A DNA stretch of 39,508 bases from CALAED01 sp937891035 (GCA_035642125.1 DASQSZ010000210.1:1-39508); one strand, 5' to 3'. Counted from the first letter of the stretch, positions 16,257 through 23,785 are shown. A program made the numbers and translations. The notes: generated by a model not told the origin, from the letters alone.

Positions 16257-16789
16257 GGCCTCAGCTCCTTGGCGAGCCTGGTGCGGGCACGATGGATGCG
16301 GCCGCGGACAGCGGCCGGTTTGCTCCCGATGACCTCGGCGATCTGGTCATATGACAAGCCTTCCAGCTCTCTGAGCACCCAGCACGCTCGCTGCTGGGGA
16401 GTGAGTCGTTTCAAGGCCCGCTTGAGCGCGGCGAGCAGGTCAGCGGCCAGCAGTTGCTGCTGGGGATCGCCGGTCGGCGACGCCGCGGCGAGCGAGGTCT
16501 CGATGTCGACCCACGAGGATTGCGGGCGCGCCGCGCGCAGCGCACATGTGGTGGCGACACGGGACAGCCATACCGCGAATGCCTGCTCGGCACGGATCTC
16601 ACGCAGCCGGCGCCAGGCGATGATGAAGGCTTCCTGGGCGGCGTCTCGGGCGGCTTCGGGCTCTGCGGTGATGCGCAATGCGATGCGATAGACCGGGCCG
16701 GAATGGCGGCGGACCAGTTGTTCGAAGGCCGTGGTGTCCCCCGCGCGGGCGCGGAGCACCAGCGCTGGGTCGTCCACTGGCTCGGTCAT
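16247..16789 (-). CDS. ECF (sigma-70 family) RNA polymerase sigma factor
   Basis: The 180-aa protein has sigma region 2 in its first half (FEQLVRRHSGPVYRIALRIT, then DAAQEAFIIAWRRL) and region 4 at the end (LTPQQRACWVLRELEGLSYD, then IAEVIGSKPAAVRGRIHRAR). The size fits an ECF sigma factor with no extra domains. Its ATG is at 16789; no strong Shine-Dalgarno is obvious. The downstream gene overlaps by 10 bp and encodes an anti-sigma-like protein. The divergent Asp23 operon is the natural target, by context only. Confidence 0.93.
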   Translation of the reverse strand: MTEPVDDPALVLRARAGDTTAFEQLVRRHSGPVYRIALRITAEPEAARDAAQEAFIIAWRRLREIRAEQAFAVWLSRVATTCALRAARPQSSWVDIETSLAAASPTGDPQQQLLAADLLAALKRALKRLTPQQRACWVLRELEGLSYDQIAEVIGSKPAAVRGRIHRARTRLAKELRPWR

Positions 16790-16820
16790 GGCGCCCGCTG
16801 CCCCTGACCACCGCCGGCGA

Positions 16821-16836
16821 TGTGATGCAGATCACC
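16821..16836. promoter_or_regulatory. CRP-like palindrome between sigma gene and Asp23 operon
   Basis: The sequence TGTGATGCAGATCACC fits the CRP-family pattern TGTGA-N6-TCACA with one mismatch in the last base. A related inverted repeat, GTGA-GGAA-TCAC, follows at 16848-16859. Both lie in the divergent intergenic region, 32 bp or more before the sigma start. They may bind a CRP/FNR-type or other dimeric regulator. Confidence 0.35.
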
Positions 16837-16977
16837 ATGCCCGCTGCGTGAGGAATCACCATATGTCCGCATCTTCCCCTAGTACCCGGCCGATGGCGGC
16901 CGGCACGGAACTCGCGGCATCAGCGACCGGACGACGCGTTCGTACCCGTCGGAGGCCCGAGGATGGGGGGACATTTC

Positions 16978-17448
16978 ATGACTACGCAGCCGAATGAGAA
17001 GGCTGGGAAGGAACAGGCCACCGCCCAGCCGGGGACCGCCCGGGGCGGTGAACTGGTCGGGGAGCAGGGCAGGACGTCGATCGCGGATACGGTCGTCGCC
17101 AAGATCGTCGGGGTGGCGACCCGTGATGTGCCCGGCGTGTACGCGATGGGTGCCGGGCTGGCCCGCACCTTCGGGGCGGTTCGCGAACGCCTTCCGGGGG
17201 GAACCGACCAGAGCATCACCCAGGGCGTCAGCGTCGAGGTGGGCGAACGGCAGGCCGCCGTCGACCTCGACGTGATCGTCGATTACGGGGTCTCCATCCC
17301 CGATCTGGCCGCCGGCATCCGGCGCAACGTGATCAGCGCGGTGGAGAAGATGTGCGGCCTCGAGGTGACCGAGATCAACGTCACCGTCGGTGACATCCAC
17401 CTGCCCGGCGAGGAGGCCGAAGAGCAGAGCGAGTCACGCGTCCAATGA
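16978..17448 (+). CDS. Asp23/Gls24 family envelope stress protein (1)
   Basis: Asp23 proteins form a sheet-like assembly beneath the membrane in Firmicutes and are tied to envelope stress. The conserved start GRTSIADTVVAKIVGVATRD and the end GLEVTEINVTVGDIHLP are both visible, with a polar N-terminal tail of about 35 residues. There is no membrane helix. ATG at 16978 has GGGGGA seven bases upstream, giving 156 aa; an in-frame ATG at 16963 would add five residues. This is the first gene of an operon in which most junctions are ATGA overlaps, including this one to the next gene. Confidence 0.92.
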   Translation: MTTQPNEKAGKEQATAQPGTARGGELVGEQGRTSIADTVVAKIVGVATRDVPGVYAMGAGLARTFGAVRERLPGGTDQSITQGVSVEVGERQAAVDLDVIVDYGVSIPDLAAGIRRNVISAVEKMCGLEVTEINVTVGDIHLPGEEAEEQSESRVQ

Positions 17449-17852
17449 CGCCACCGTCGCGGCAACGCCGAAAGGACCGGCCCTCGCCTGCGGCTGACGC
17501 ACCCGGGGCTTTCCAGGATGCGGCCGGGCCTCCGCAGCGTGGGAGCGGGGCGTCCCAGGGCGAGGACCAGGTGGAGCGGCTGGCAGACGCGGTCGCCGCC
17601 GCGGTGCGCGGGTGTTCCGCTGTCGCCCGGTTGGCCGCCGGCCCGGTGGCCACCTACCTGCCCGGCCGGCTCGTACGGGGGGTGGCGGTCCGCGGCGACG
17701 ACGTGAGGGTCGCCGTGGTCGCCCGGTACGGGCCGCCGCTGCCCCAGGTCGCCGCCGACGTGCACGCGGCGGTGCGGCGGGTCGACCCCGGGCTGCGAGT
17801 CCAGGTGATGATCGAGGACATCGACCTGCCCGCCTCCGGTACGCGGCCGTAA
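17445..17852 (+). CDS. Diverged Asp23-like protein
   Basis: This 135-aa protein overlaps the preceding stop (ATGA, 17445-17448). After a low-complexity N-terminus of about 40 residues, it follows the Asp23 layout: helix VERLADAVAAAVRGCSAV, a strand region RLVRGVAVRGDDVRVAVVAR, then PQVAADVHAAVRRVDPGLRV and QVMIEDIDLP, closely mirroring the end of the first Asp23 protein. Similar actinobacterial proteins are often left as hypothetical. It lacks the GRTSIAD signature, so I call it Asp23-like from the pattern match only. Confidence 0.75.
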   Translation: MTPPSRQRRKDRPSPAADAPGAFQDAAGPPQRGSGASQGEDQVERLADAVAAAVRGCSAVARLAAGPVATYLPGRLVRGVAVRGDDVRVAVVARYGPPLPQVAADVHAAVRRVDPGLRVQVMIEDIDLPASGTRP

Positions 17853-17936
17853 AGCTCCGTGGCGGCGCCGTCGGCGGCGCCGCCCGCCGGACTAGACGCG
17901 AGTTCAACAATCTTGAGAGAAGAGGGTGTGAGAGCC

Positions 17937-18128
17937 ATGGAGGAGATGCGCTGGTGGCCGCTGGGCGGCCTGGGGTTCGGGACAGCGCTGGGGTTCGCCG
18001 GGGCGTTCGGCGGGTTCGACGCGTTCGTGATCGTGCTCGTGCTGGGGGTGATCGGCTTTCTGGCGGGTCGGGCGCTGATCGGTGAACTGGACGTCGGCGG
18101 GTTGGTCGGCAGTCGGAGACGCTCATGA
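17937..18128 (+). CDS. Small two-helix membrane protein of the Asp23 operon (DUF2273-like)
   Basis: The 63-aa protein has two hydrophobic stretches, about residues 6-25 (LGGLGFGTALGFAGAFGGF) and 27-44 (AFVIVLVLGVIGFLAGRAL), with a short basic tail. DUF2273-type small membrane proteins occur next to AmaP and Asp23 in Gram-positive bacteria, which fits. ATG at 17937 follows GAGAAGAGGG; a longer open frame upstream to 17859 lacks support. It overlaps the next gene by ATGA (18125-18128). Confidence 0.75.
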   Translation: MEEMRWWPLGGLGFGTALGFAGAFGGFDAFVIVLVLGVIGFLAGRALIGELDVGGLVGSRRRS

Positions 18129-18487
18129 CCGCCCAGGCTCGCGGGCGGACCGAGATCGCCGATCGGGTGCTGGAGCGGATCGCCGCGCATGTCCTCACCG
18201 AAGTCGAGGCAACCGGCGGGGCGGCCCGCCGGGTGCTCGGCGTGCCGCTGGGGCGGACGGGTCAGCGCACGCGGCCGCAGGTGAGCGCGCACGTCGACGG
18301 ACGCCTGGCCACCGTGCAGATGAAGATCACCGTCGTCTACCCGGAACCGATCAGGCAGGTGACACGACGGCTGCGAGATCGGGTGACCTCCCGTCTGGGC
18401 GAGCTGACCGGACTGGAGGTACGCCAGGTCGACATCGACATCGTCCGGCTCACCAGGCCCCAAGAGCAGGGCAGGCGGTTGCTATGA
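18125..18487 (+). CDS. Asp23/Gls24 family envelope stress protein (2)
   Basis: The 120-aa protein begins with the Asp23-type helix TEIADRVLERIAAHVLTEVE, continues with RPQVSAHVDGRLATVQMKIT and VVYPEPIRQVTRRLRDRV, and ends with LTGLEVRQVDIDIVRL, the usual closing strand of the family. It has no membrane helix. Both ends overlap neighbours by ATGA, so its translation should be tightly coupled to the small membrane protein before it and the membrane protein after it. Confidence 0.87.
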   Translation: MTAQARGRTEIADRVLERIAAHVLTEVEATGGAARRVLGVPLGRTGQRTRPQVSAHVDGRLATVQMKITVVYPEPIRQVTRRLRDRVTSRLGELTGLEVRQVDIDIVRLTRPQEQGRRLL

Positions 18488-19131
18488 CCACGACGGATCA
18501 CACTCACACCGGCGACGCTCCGCCCGGCGACCCTACGCGCGAGCGCCGCCCGGACGTGCGTGGCCGAGGCGACCGCGCGGCTTGGCGTGCGGCCAGGCGT
18601 GCCTTTCGGCCCCGTCGCGGCTACCCGGCGATAGTGGTCAGCGCCGTGCTCGCGGCCGCCGCCATCTTGATCGCCGCCGAGATCATCTCCGCTTTGCTGG
18701 GTCGGTCGTCGCTGCTGCTGCCGGTGAGTTCGCTGGCCCGGCTCGGCCGTACCACACACTGGGACCACCTGTCCGCGCTTATCACCGCGGGCGCGATCGG
18801 CGCGGTCGGGCTGCTGCTTGTTGCGCTGGCGCTGTGGCCGAGACGCCCCAGAGCGGTCGCCCTGGCGTCCCACGACCCGGACGTGGTGCTGGGCATCTCC
18901 CGAGGCGGGTTGCGCCGTTACCTGACCCAAGCGGCCGAAGGCGTCGACGGCATCGCCCGCGCCAAAGTCAGGATCGGCCGCCGCCGGATCCGGGTACGTA
19001 CCGTCAGCCCACTTCGCGACACCAGCGGCTTGGGCGACCGGGTCCGTCGAGCCGTGACCGATCGGATCGACCGGCTCGCGCCGCTGCGGCATCCCGTGGT
19101 CCGGGTCACCGTACGGCGCGGAAAGGACTGA
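18484..19131 (+). CDS. DUF6286-like membrane protein of the Asp23 operon
   Basis: This 215-aa protein has a basic, His/Pro-rich N-terminus of about 45 residues, then two hydrophobic helices (AIVVSAVLAAAAILIAAEII and, further on, ALITAGAIGAVGLLLVALAL), and a soluble C-terminal domain (VVLGISRGGLRRYLTQAAEG to the end) with strand and helix spacing reminiscent of Asp23. I infer that it is a membrane anchor or adaptor for the Asp23 proteins. The start ATG overlaps the preceding stop (18484-18487); longer upstream frames are shadows. The next gene starts 3 bp after its stop. Confidence 0.8.
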   Translation: MTTTDHTHTGDAPPGDPTRERRPDVRGRGDRAAWRAARRAFRPRRGYPAIVVSAVLAAAAILIAAEIISALLGRSSLLLPVSSLARLGRTTHWDHLSALITAGAIGAVGLLLVALALWPRRPRAVALASHDPDVVLGISRGGLRRYLTQAAEGVDGIARAKVRIGRRRIRVRTVSPLRDTSGLGDRVRRAVTDRIDRLAPLRHPVVRVTVRRGKD

Positions 19132-19134
19132 CCG

Positions 19135-19692
19135 ATGAGCGACCGTACCGCACGTGGCAACCGCATTGGCCTGACCATCGTCGGGCTCGCCCTGATCGCG
19201 GCCGCGGTCGTCGCCCTCGCCCGCGGCCTGGGCCTGTGGCCCGGCCTGCTCGGCGATGCGGCCGACCCGGTGACCAACCAGCGAGTACGCGCCTTCGCCG
19301 CCGACCACCTGTGGTTCTGGTTGGCGCTGCTGGCCGTCGCGATCCTGATCGCCCTGCTCGCGCTGCGTTGGCTGATCGCGCAAACGCGCACCGAGTCGAT
19401 CGGCGCCATCCGGCTGGAGCCAGACTCACGCCATGGCCGCACCACGTTGCCCGCCGCCACCCTCACCGCGGCACTCCGGAACGACCTCGAGGAAAGCCCT
19501 TACCTACGCCGCACGCGCGCCACTCTCAACGGACACCCGGCGCGCCCCCGGCTCGCCATGGCCGTCACCCTGGAACCCGACGCCGACCCCGCCGCCGCCG
19601 AGCAGCGCGTCCGCGAAGCCCTCGCCCGGCTTCGCCAGGCCATGGAGACCGACCATCTCACCACCATCATCGAAATCCGTAGCGCCCGCTGA
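19135..19692 (+). CDS. amaP: Alkaline shock response membrane anchor AmaP-like protein
   Basis: AmaP anchors Asp23 to the membrane in staphylococci. This 185-aa protein has the same plan: an N-terminal helix (GLTIVGLALIAAAVVALARG), a loop, a second helix (LWFWLALLAVAILIALLALR, residues about 58-78), and a soluble C-terminal domain with an RLEPDSRHGRTTLPAATLT segment. It is the last gene of the Asp23 operon. The symbol is by analogy of architecture and position, so treat it as a family label. Confidence 0.75.
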   Translation: MSDRTARGNRIGLTIVGLALIAAAVVALARGLGLWPGLLGDAADPVTNQRVRAFAADHLWFWLALLAVAILIALLALRWLIAQTRTESIGAIRLEPDSRHGRTTLPAATLTAALRNDLEESPYLRRTRATLNGHPARPRLAMAVTLEPDADPAAAEQRVREALARLRQAMETDHLTTIIEIRSAR

Positions 19693-19764
19693 GTCGGGCC
19701 CGAGCGGCAGGGGCGGGCGGCGGCCCGGCGGACCGGCGCTCACCTCCCTTGACATGATGGACGG

Positions 19765-20589
19765 GTGACAACAGGGATCTACGACGATCCTCGGGCTTAT
19801 GAGCTCGCCTGCGCCTTTCGTGATATCCCGGCCGAGGTCGACGCGTTGCTGCGGTGGTCGGCGCGGCACCGTACGGCGCGCACCCCGCCGCGGTCGGTCC
19901 TGGAGCTCGCGGCGGGGCCGGCCGAGCATGCTCGCGAGTTCGCCGCCCGCGGCATCGAGGCCACCGCCCTTGACCTCAACCCGGCGATGTGCGCCTACGC
20001 CGCCGAGCGCGGCGCCGGGCTGCCGCTGCGGGTGGTGCGCGGCGACATGGCCGCCTTTCGGCTCGGCCGCCGGTTCGACCTGATCATCACCATGCTCGAC
20101 TCGACCGCGCATCTGATGACGCTGGACGCGATCGTGGCGCATCTAGACCGGGTCGCCGCGCACGTGGCGACTGACGGCGTCTACGTCTTGGAGATGAGCC
20201 ACCCCGCCGACCGGCTCACCGCGCGGTCGCGGTCGAGCAACTCCTGGCGGGTGGCCCGCGACGGCGAACAGGCCGACGTACGGTGGGGCGAGCCGGACGA
20301 CGTTCTCGATCCGATCACCCAGATCGTCGCGGATCACGTCACCATCACTGTGACGAGCGGCGACGCGACCCGCGTGATACGCGGCGTCGTACCATACCGG
20401 TTCTGGACGGCCACGGAGCTAGAAGCGGCCATCCGGCTGTGCGGCTCCCTTGAGATCGCTGCGCGCTACGGCGACTTCGCCGACGTGGGCGTCGACGACC
20501 CGGCCGCCTGGCGGCTGATCACGGTGCTGCGGCCGGCCGCCGCTCAGCCCGGCGATCAGGGCGTCGCGGCACAGCCCGGCATCGGGTAG
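19765..20589 (+). CDS. Class I SAM-dependent methyltransferase
   Basis: The 274-aa protein has a Rossmann methyltransferase core: motif I SVLELAAGPAEHA near residues 44-56, an acidic residue after strand 2 (ATALDLNPAM), RVVRGDMAAF, and FDLIITMLDSTAHL near 110. The substrate cannot be read from the sequence. The start is GTG at 19765. Its 3' end overlaps by about 34 bp the end of a decayed glyA fragment on the other strand, so the last residues may have been created when the insertion or decay happened. Confidence 0.87.
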   Translation: MTTGIYDDPRAYELACAFRDIPAEVDALLRWSARHRTARTPPRSVLELAAGPAEHAREFAARGIEATALDLNPAMCAYAAERGAGLPLRVVRGDMAAFRLGRRFDLIITMLDSTAHLMTLDAIVAHLDRVAAHVATDGVYVLEMSHPADRLTARSRSSNSWRVARDGEQADVRWGEPDDVLDPITQIVADHVTITVTSGDATRVIRGVVPYRFWTATELEAAIRLCGSLEIAARYGDFADVGVDDPAAWRLITVLRPAAAQPGDQGVAAQPGIG

Positions 20590-20790
20590 CCCGACAGCCG
20601 CTCGTGGATCTGACCGGCGACGCGGTCCAGGGCTCGTCTTCGGCCGCGTCGATCGCCGGCGCCATCCACTCCGCCATCTGCGGCATGTGCTCCTCGGTCA
20701 GCCCGCGGGGGTCGTGATCCCCGGGGTGCCGAGCCGGATCCCCGGCGGGCTCCAGGGATTACGCGGGTCGTACGGCACGGTGTTGAAGTG
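20556..20790 (-). pseudogene. glyA: Decayed 3' fragment of serine hydroxymethyltransferase
   Basis: Reading the minus strand from about 20790 gives HFNTVPYDPRNPWSPPGIRL and GTPGITT, the typical C-terminal segment of GlyA (N-VP-D-R-P---SG-R-GTPA-TTRG). Then a stop appears. A second frame continues with RGLTEEHMPQMAEWMAPAID, and a third ends with ALDRVAGQIHERLSGYPMPG. Joined, these make the last 75 or so residues of a GlyA protein with two frameshifts. No upstream part of glyA is present, since an unrelated regulator follows. It is a relic of a truncated, decaying copy. The order of the fragments matches the family, which makes chance unlikely. Confidence 0.72.
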
Positions 20791-20831
20791 AGCCGCTCGC
20801 GCATGCGCCGGAGGCGGCGTTTTGCCGTTAC

Positions 20832-20845
20832 TACGTAATTACGTA
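20832..20845. promoter_or_regulatory. Perfect 14-bp palindrome, likely operator of the ArsR-like regulator
   Basis: TACGTAATTACGTA is a perfect inverted repeat in an AT-rich patch, ending 10 bp before the start codon of the regulator gene. Such a palindrome in this GC-rich setting is a strong candidate for a dimeric winged-helix repressor site, probably autoregulatory. Confidence 0.6.
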
Positions 20846-20855
20846 AAATCGCGTT

Positions 20856-21383
20856 ATGAGCGATTCTTCGGCGGACGGCGGCGCGTCCCTCGCGGACCGG
20901 GTGGCCAGGCTCGAGGCCCGGCTCGACCGTCTCGAAGCCGCGCCCGCCTCTGTCCGGGTCGGCACGCCGGAGCCGGACGCCGACACGTTCTGGGCCCTGG
21001 AGGGGCTCAAGGACCGGACGGCGGAGCCGGGCGCGGTGCTGTTCACCGGTCAGGTCACGCTGCCGACCGGCGAGCACTACGAGTGGCAGCAGGGCCATCC
21101 CGCCGCCGACCTGCTCGCCGACGACTGGTCCCAGGGCGGCGCCGCGCTCGTGGCGCTGGCCCATCCGGTGCGGCTGCTCCTGCTCGGTGAGATCCTCCAG
21201 GGCGCCCGTACCGCCGCCGAGCTCGGCGCCCACGAACGGCTCGGCACCACCGGCCAGCTCTACCACCACCTGCGCCAACTGGTTGCCGCCGGCTGGCTGC
21301 GCAGCACGACGCGCGGCCAGTACACCGTCCCGGGCGAACGCGTGGTGCCGCTCCTCGTCGTCATCGCCGCCACCCGCCGCTGA
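20856..21383 (+). CDS. ArsR-like winged helix-turn-helix regulator
   Basis: The 175-aa protein has a predicted coiled N-terminal stretch (LADRVARLEARLDRLEA, residues 12-28) and a C-terminal winged helix: LAHPVRLLLLGEILQGARTA, then TTGQLYHHLRQLVAAGWLRS and TRGQYTV. The effector is unknown; no clear metal-site cysteines are present. A 14-bp perfect palindrome sits just upstream. A peptidase gene begins 36 bp downstream in the same direction, so they probably form an operon and the regulator may control it. Confidence 0.86.
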   Translation: MSDSSADGGASLADRVARLEARLDRLEAAPASVRVGTPEPDADTFWALEGLKDRTAEPGAVLFTGQVTLPTGEHYEWQQGHPAADLLADDWSQGGAALVALAHPVRLLLLGEILQGARTAAELGAHERLGTTGQLYHHLRQLVAAGWLRSTTRGQYTVPGERVVPLLVVIAATRR

Positions 21384-21419
21384 CCGTGCTCACGCACCCG
21401 ACACATCAAGGAGAGATCG

Positions 21420-22262
21420 ATGCGCGCACCGCTGCCCATCCTCATCGCCCGTGTCCGCATACCGTTGCTGTACGCGGCCGTCATCGACCTGATCACGTGG
21501 CGGTGGCACGGCGTCGACCCGCTGGGCGTCGCCGGTTGGATCGTCGTTGGCGTCGCGATGGTGTCGATGTTTCTGCCGTTCGGCCAGGTCCGGCGCGAGC
21601 CGGTCATTGTCCGGGTGCCGGTGCTCGGCCGGTGGATCGCCGCCAACAGCCCGGCCGACCGGGTGCCGAGTCATGGCGTGCACGCCTACGGGCAGAGCTA
21701 CGCCATCGACCTCGTGCATGAGCCGGACGATGGCGGCACCTGGAAGGGGGCGCGCGCGTGGCCGCCGGCCCGTCCGCCGCGGCGGTTCGCCGGGTTCGGG
21801 CGGCCGGTGTACGCGGCCGCGGACGGTGTGGTGGTCAGGGCGAGCGACTGGCAGCGCGACCACTGGAGCCGGGACTCTTGGCTCGCCCTGCCGTTCCTGT
21901 TCGCCGAGGGGTCCGTGCGAGAGGTGTTCGGACCGCGTTTCCTCCTCGGCAACCACGTCGTCCTCGACCTCGGCGGCGGCGTGTACGCGGCGTACGCGCA
22001 CCTGCGCCGTGGGTCGGTGCGGGTCCGGCCGGGACAGCGCGTCGCCGCGGGTGACCGGCTGGCCGAGTGCGGCAACTCCGGCAACTCGTCGGAACCGCAC
22101 CTGCACTTCCAGCTCATGGATCACCGCAATCCCCTGGTGGCCGCCGGCCTGCCGGTCGCCTTCGATCGCTTTGAGGTCGACGGCGAGGTGCGGACCGGCG
22201 TGCCGAGTGGGCGGCGGGCGTTCACCACGTCTCCACCGGCTCAGGCGCCGGCCGCGAGCTAA
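21420..22262 (+). CDS. M23 family metallopeptidase, membrane-associated
   Basis: The 280-aa protein has two N-terminal hydrophobic segments (LLYAAVIDLITW and WIVVGVAMVSMFLPF) and a LytM/M23 domain. Putative zinc and catalytic residues are H85/H88 and D97 (HAYGQSYAIDL), H194 in YAAYAHL, and H227/H229 in SEPHLHF. M23 enzymes usually cut peptidoglycan cross-bridges. AAGGAGAGA precedes the ATG at good spacing. The stop TAA overlaps the stop of the convergent GNAT gene (shared CTAA, 22259-22262). Context suggests control by the adjacent ArsR-like protein. Confidence 0.88.
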   Translation: MRAPLPILIARVRIPLLYAAVIDLITWRWHGVDPLGVAGWIVVGVAMVSMFLPFGQVRREPVIVRVPVLGRWIAANSPADRVPSHGVHAYGQSYAIDLVHEPDDGGTWKGARAWPPARPPRRFAGFGRPVYAAADGVVVRASDWQRDHWSRDSWLALPFLFAEGSVREVFGPRFLLGNHVVLDLGGGVYAAYAHLRRGSVRVRPGQRVAAGDRLAECGNSGNSSEPHLHFQLMDHRNPLVAAGLPVAFDRFEVDGEVRTGVPSGRRAFTTSPPAQAPAAS

Positions 22263-22762
22263 AGGGGTTTGGCGAACCGGAGGGACTGCCGGGTGTATTC
22301 CATGCGCTGCTCGTAGAACGGCACGGAAATCGGGCTGTGGGTGTAGGTGTCGAGCACGATGAGCCGGGCCCGCCGCGCCCGCCCCCAGTCCTCGACCGCC
22401 GTCATGAGCCTGGTGCCGATGCCGGCGCGCCAGTGGCGGGCCTGGACGGCCAGCGCGTTGACGAACACGCGCGGCACGACGACCTCCCTGACCAGCTGCC
22501 AGGGCGCCTCGCTGTCGGGCGGCAGGAAGGTCGCGTCGACGAAGCCGACGGTCTCGCCCGCCAGTTCGGCGACACGGACGAAGTCATCCGGCGAGTAGAC
22601 GCCGAGCAGCCGCTGCTCGATCCACTCCGCCAGGCCCTCGCTGCGGGGGACCTGAAACGCCTCCGGAGCCAGCTTCGTGTAGTACTCGGCGAAGTCCAGC
22701 CAAGCCCGGGCCGCCCCCTCGCCATCGCACGTGCGAGGCGGACGAACCAGCACCTCGGACAT
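22259..22762 (-). CDS. GNAT family N-acetyltransferase
   Basis: The 167-aa protein (ATG 22762, preceded by GGAAGA) carries GNAT-type features. These are VRVAELAGETVGFVDATFLP as the central strands, FVNALAVQARHWRAGIGTRL with the acetyl-CoA R/Q-x-x-G-x-G/A-type loop (RAGIGTRLM), and the closing VPFYEQRMEYTRQSL. The substrate is unknown. An upstream GTG at 22801 would add 13 residues without support. It is convergent with the M23 gene. Confidence 0.86.
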   Translation of the reverse strand: MSEVLVRPPRTCDGEGAARAWLDFAEYYTKLAPEAFQVPRSEGLAEWIEQRLLGVYSPDDFVRVAELAGETVGFVDATFLPPDSEAPWQLVREVVVPRVFVNALAVQARHWRAGIGTRLMTAVEDWGRARRARLIVLDTYTHSPISVPFYEQRMEYTRQSLRFAKPL

Positions 22763-22850
22763 AAACGTAATCTTCCGTAGACACTCGCTTGGTACCCACA
22801 ATTCGCCGTGAAATGACGCGATGCGGGTTCGCGCGGATCGGCGGCGCGGA

Positions 22851-23714
22851 TCAGAGGGCGTCGAGTTCCTCTTGGGTGAGTTCGAGGTCGGCCGCTCCGG
22901 CCGAGTCGAGGACGCTCTCGGGGCGGCTGGCTCCGGGAATGGGGATCACGACCGGGGCCTTGGCCAGTTGCCAGGCGAGACAGACCTGGTGCGGCGAGAC
23001 GCCGTGGGCGGCGGCGATCTCGGCGAAGGCGACGTGCCGGCCACCGAGCGACCGCGCCCGGCCGATGCCGCCGAGCGGCGACCACGGCAAGAAGGCGATG
23101 CCGAGCTTGGCACACAGCTCGAGCTCCGGCTCGCTGGAGCGAAACCCCGGCGAGAACTGGTTTTGGACGCTGGCCAGGCGGCCGCCCAAGATCTCGCCGG
23201 CGACCCTGATCTGGTCGGGGTCGGCGTTCGAGATGCCGGCCAGCCGGATCTTGCCGGCGTCGAGCAGGTCGCGCAGCGCCCCGATGGTGTCCTCATATGG
23301 CACCTCCGGGTCCGGCCTGTGGTGCTGATACAGGCCGATGGCCTCGACGCCGAGCGCCTTGAGAGAGCGCTCGCAGGCCGCCTTGATGTAGTCGGGCCGC
23401 CCGTCGACCGCCCAGCCGCCGCCGGGCGTGCGGGTATGGCCGCCCTTGGTCGCCACGAGCACCGAGTCGCGATCACCGCCCCACCGGCCGAGCGCCGCGG
23501 CGACGAGCCGTTCGTTGTGACCCATGTCGGTGTGGTCGGGGGTGTAGGCATCCGCCGTGTCGATCAGCGTGACGCCCGCGTCGAGCGCGGCGTGGATCGT
23601 CCGGATCGACTGGGCCTCGTCGGGCAGGTGACCACGAACGGACATCGGCATGGCGCCGAGGCCGATCGCCGAAACGGGGATATCGCCAATGGCTCGTGTC
23701 TGCACGAAACTCAC
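22851..23714 (-). CDS. Aldo/keto reductase
   Basis: The 287-aa TIM-barrel oxidoreductase has the AKR tetrad visible as D52 and Y57 (IDTADAY), K90 (VATKGG) and H131 (LYQHHRP). The NADPH-binding end has IPIPGASRPESVLDSAG. The substrate cannot be told. The start is ATG at 23714. A GC-rich hairpin (23786-23815) separates it from rbpA upstream, so it is likely transcribed on its own. Confidence 0.92.
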   Translation of the reverse strand: MSFVQTRAIGDIPVSAIGLGAMPMSVRGHLPDEAQSIRTIHAALDAGVTLIDTADAYTPDHTDMGHNERLVAAALGRWGGDRDSVLVATKGGHTRTPGGGWAVDGRPDYIKAACERSLKALGVEAIGLYQHHRPDPEVPYEDTIGALRDLLDAGKIRLAGISNADPDQIRVAGEILGGRLASVQNQFSPGFRSSEPELELCAKLGIAFLPWSPLGGIGRARSLGGRHVAFAEIAAAHGVSPHQVCLAWQLAKAPVVIPIPGASRPESVLDSAGAADLELTQEELDAL

Positions 23715-23785
23715 CCTTCCCGGGAGGTGTCTGTCGATCTTATGCCTGCCGGACGGGATCGGCCGCCGGGCCCGCGACGATGGAA

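Noticed and set aside
16907..16940. ECF-type promoter GGAAC...CGTT before the Asp23 operon
   Set aside because: The spacing of about 25 bp is too long for ECF promoters (usually 15-18), so I do not claim it.
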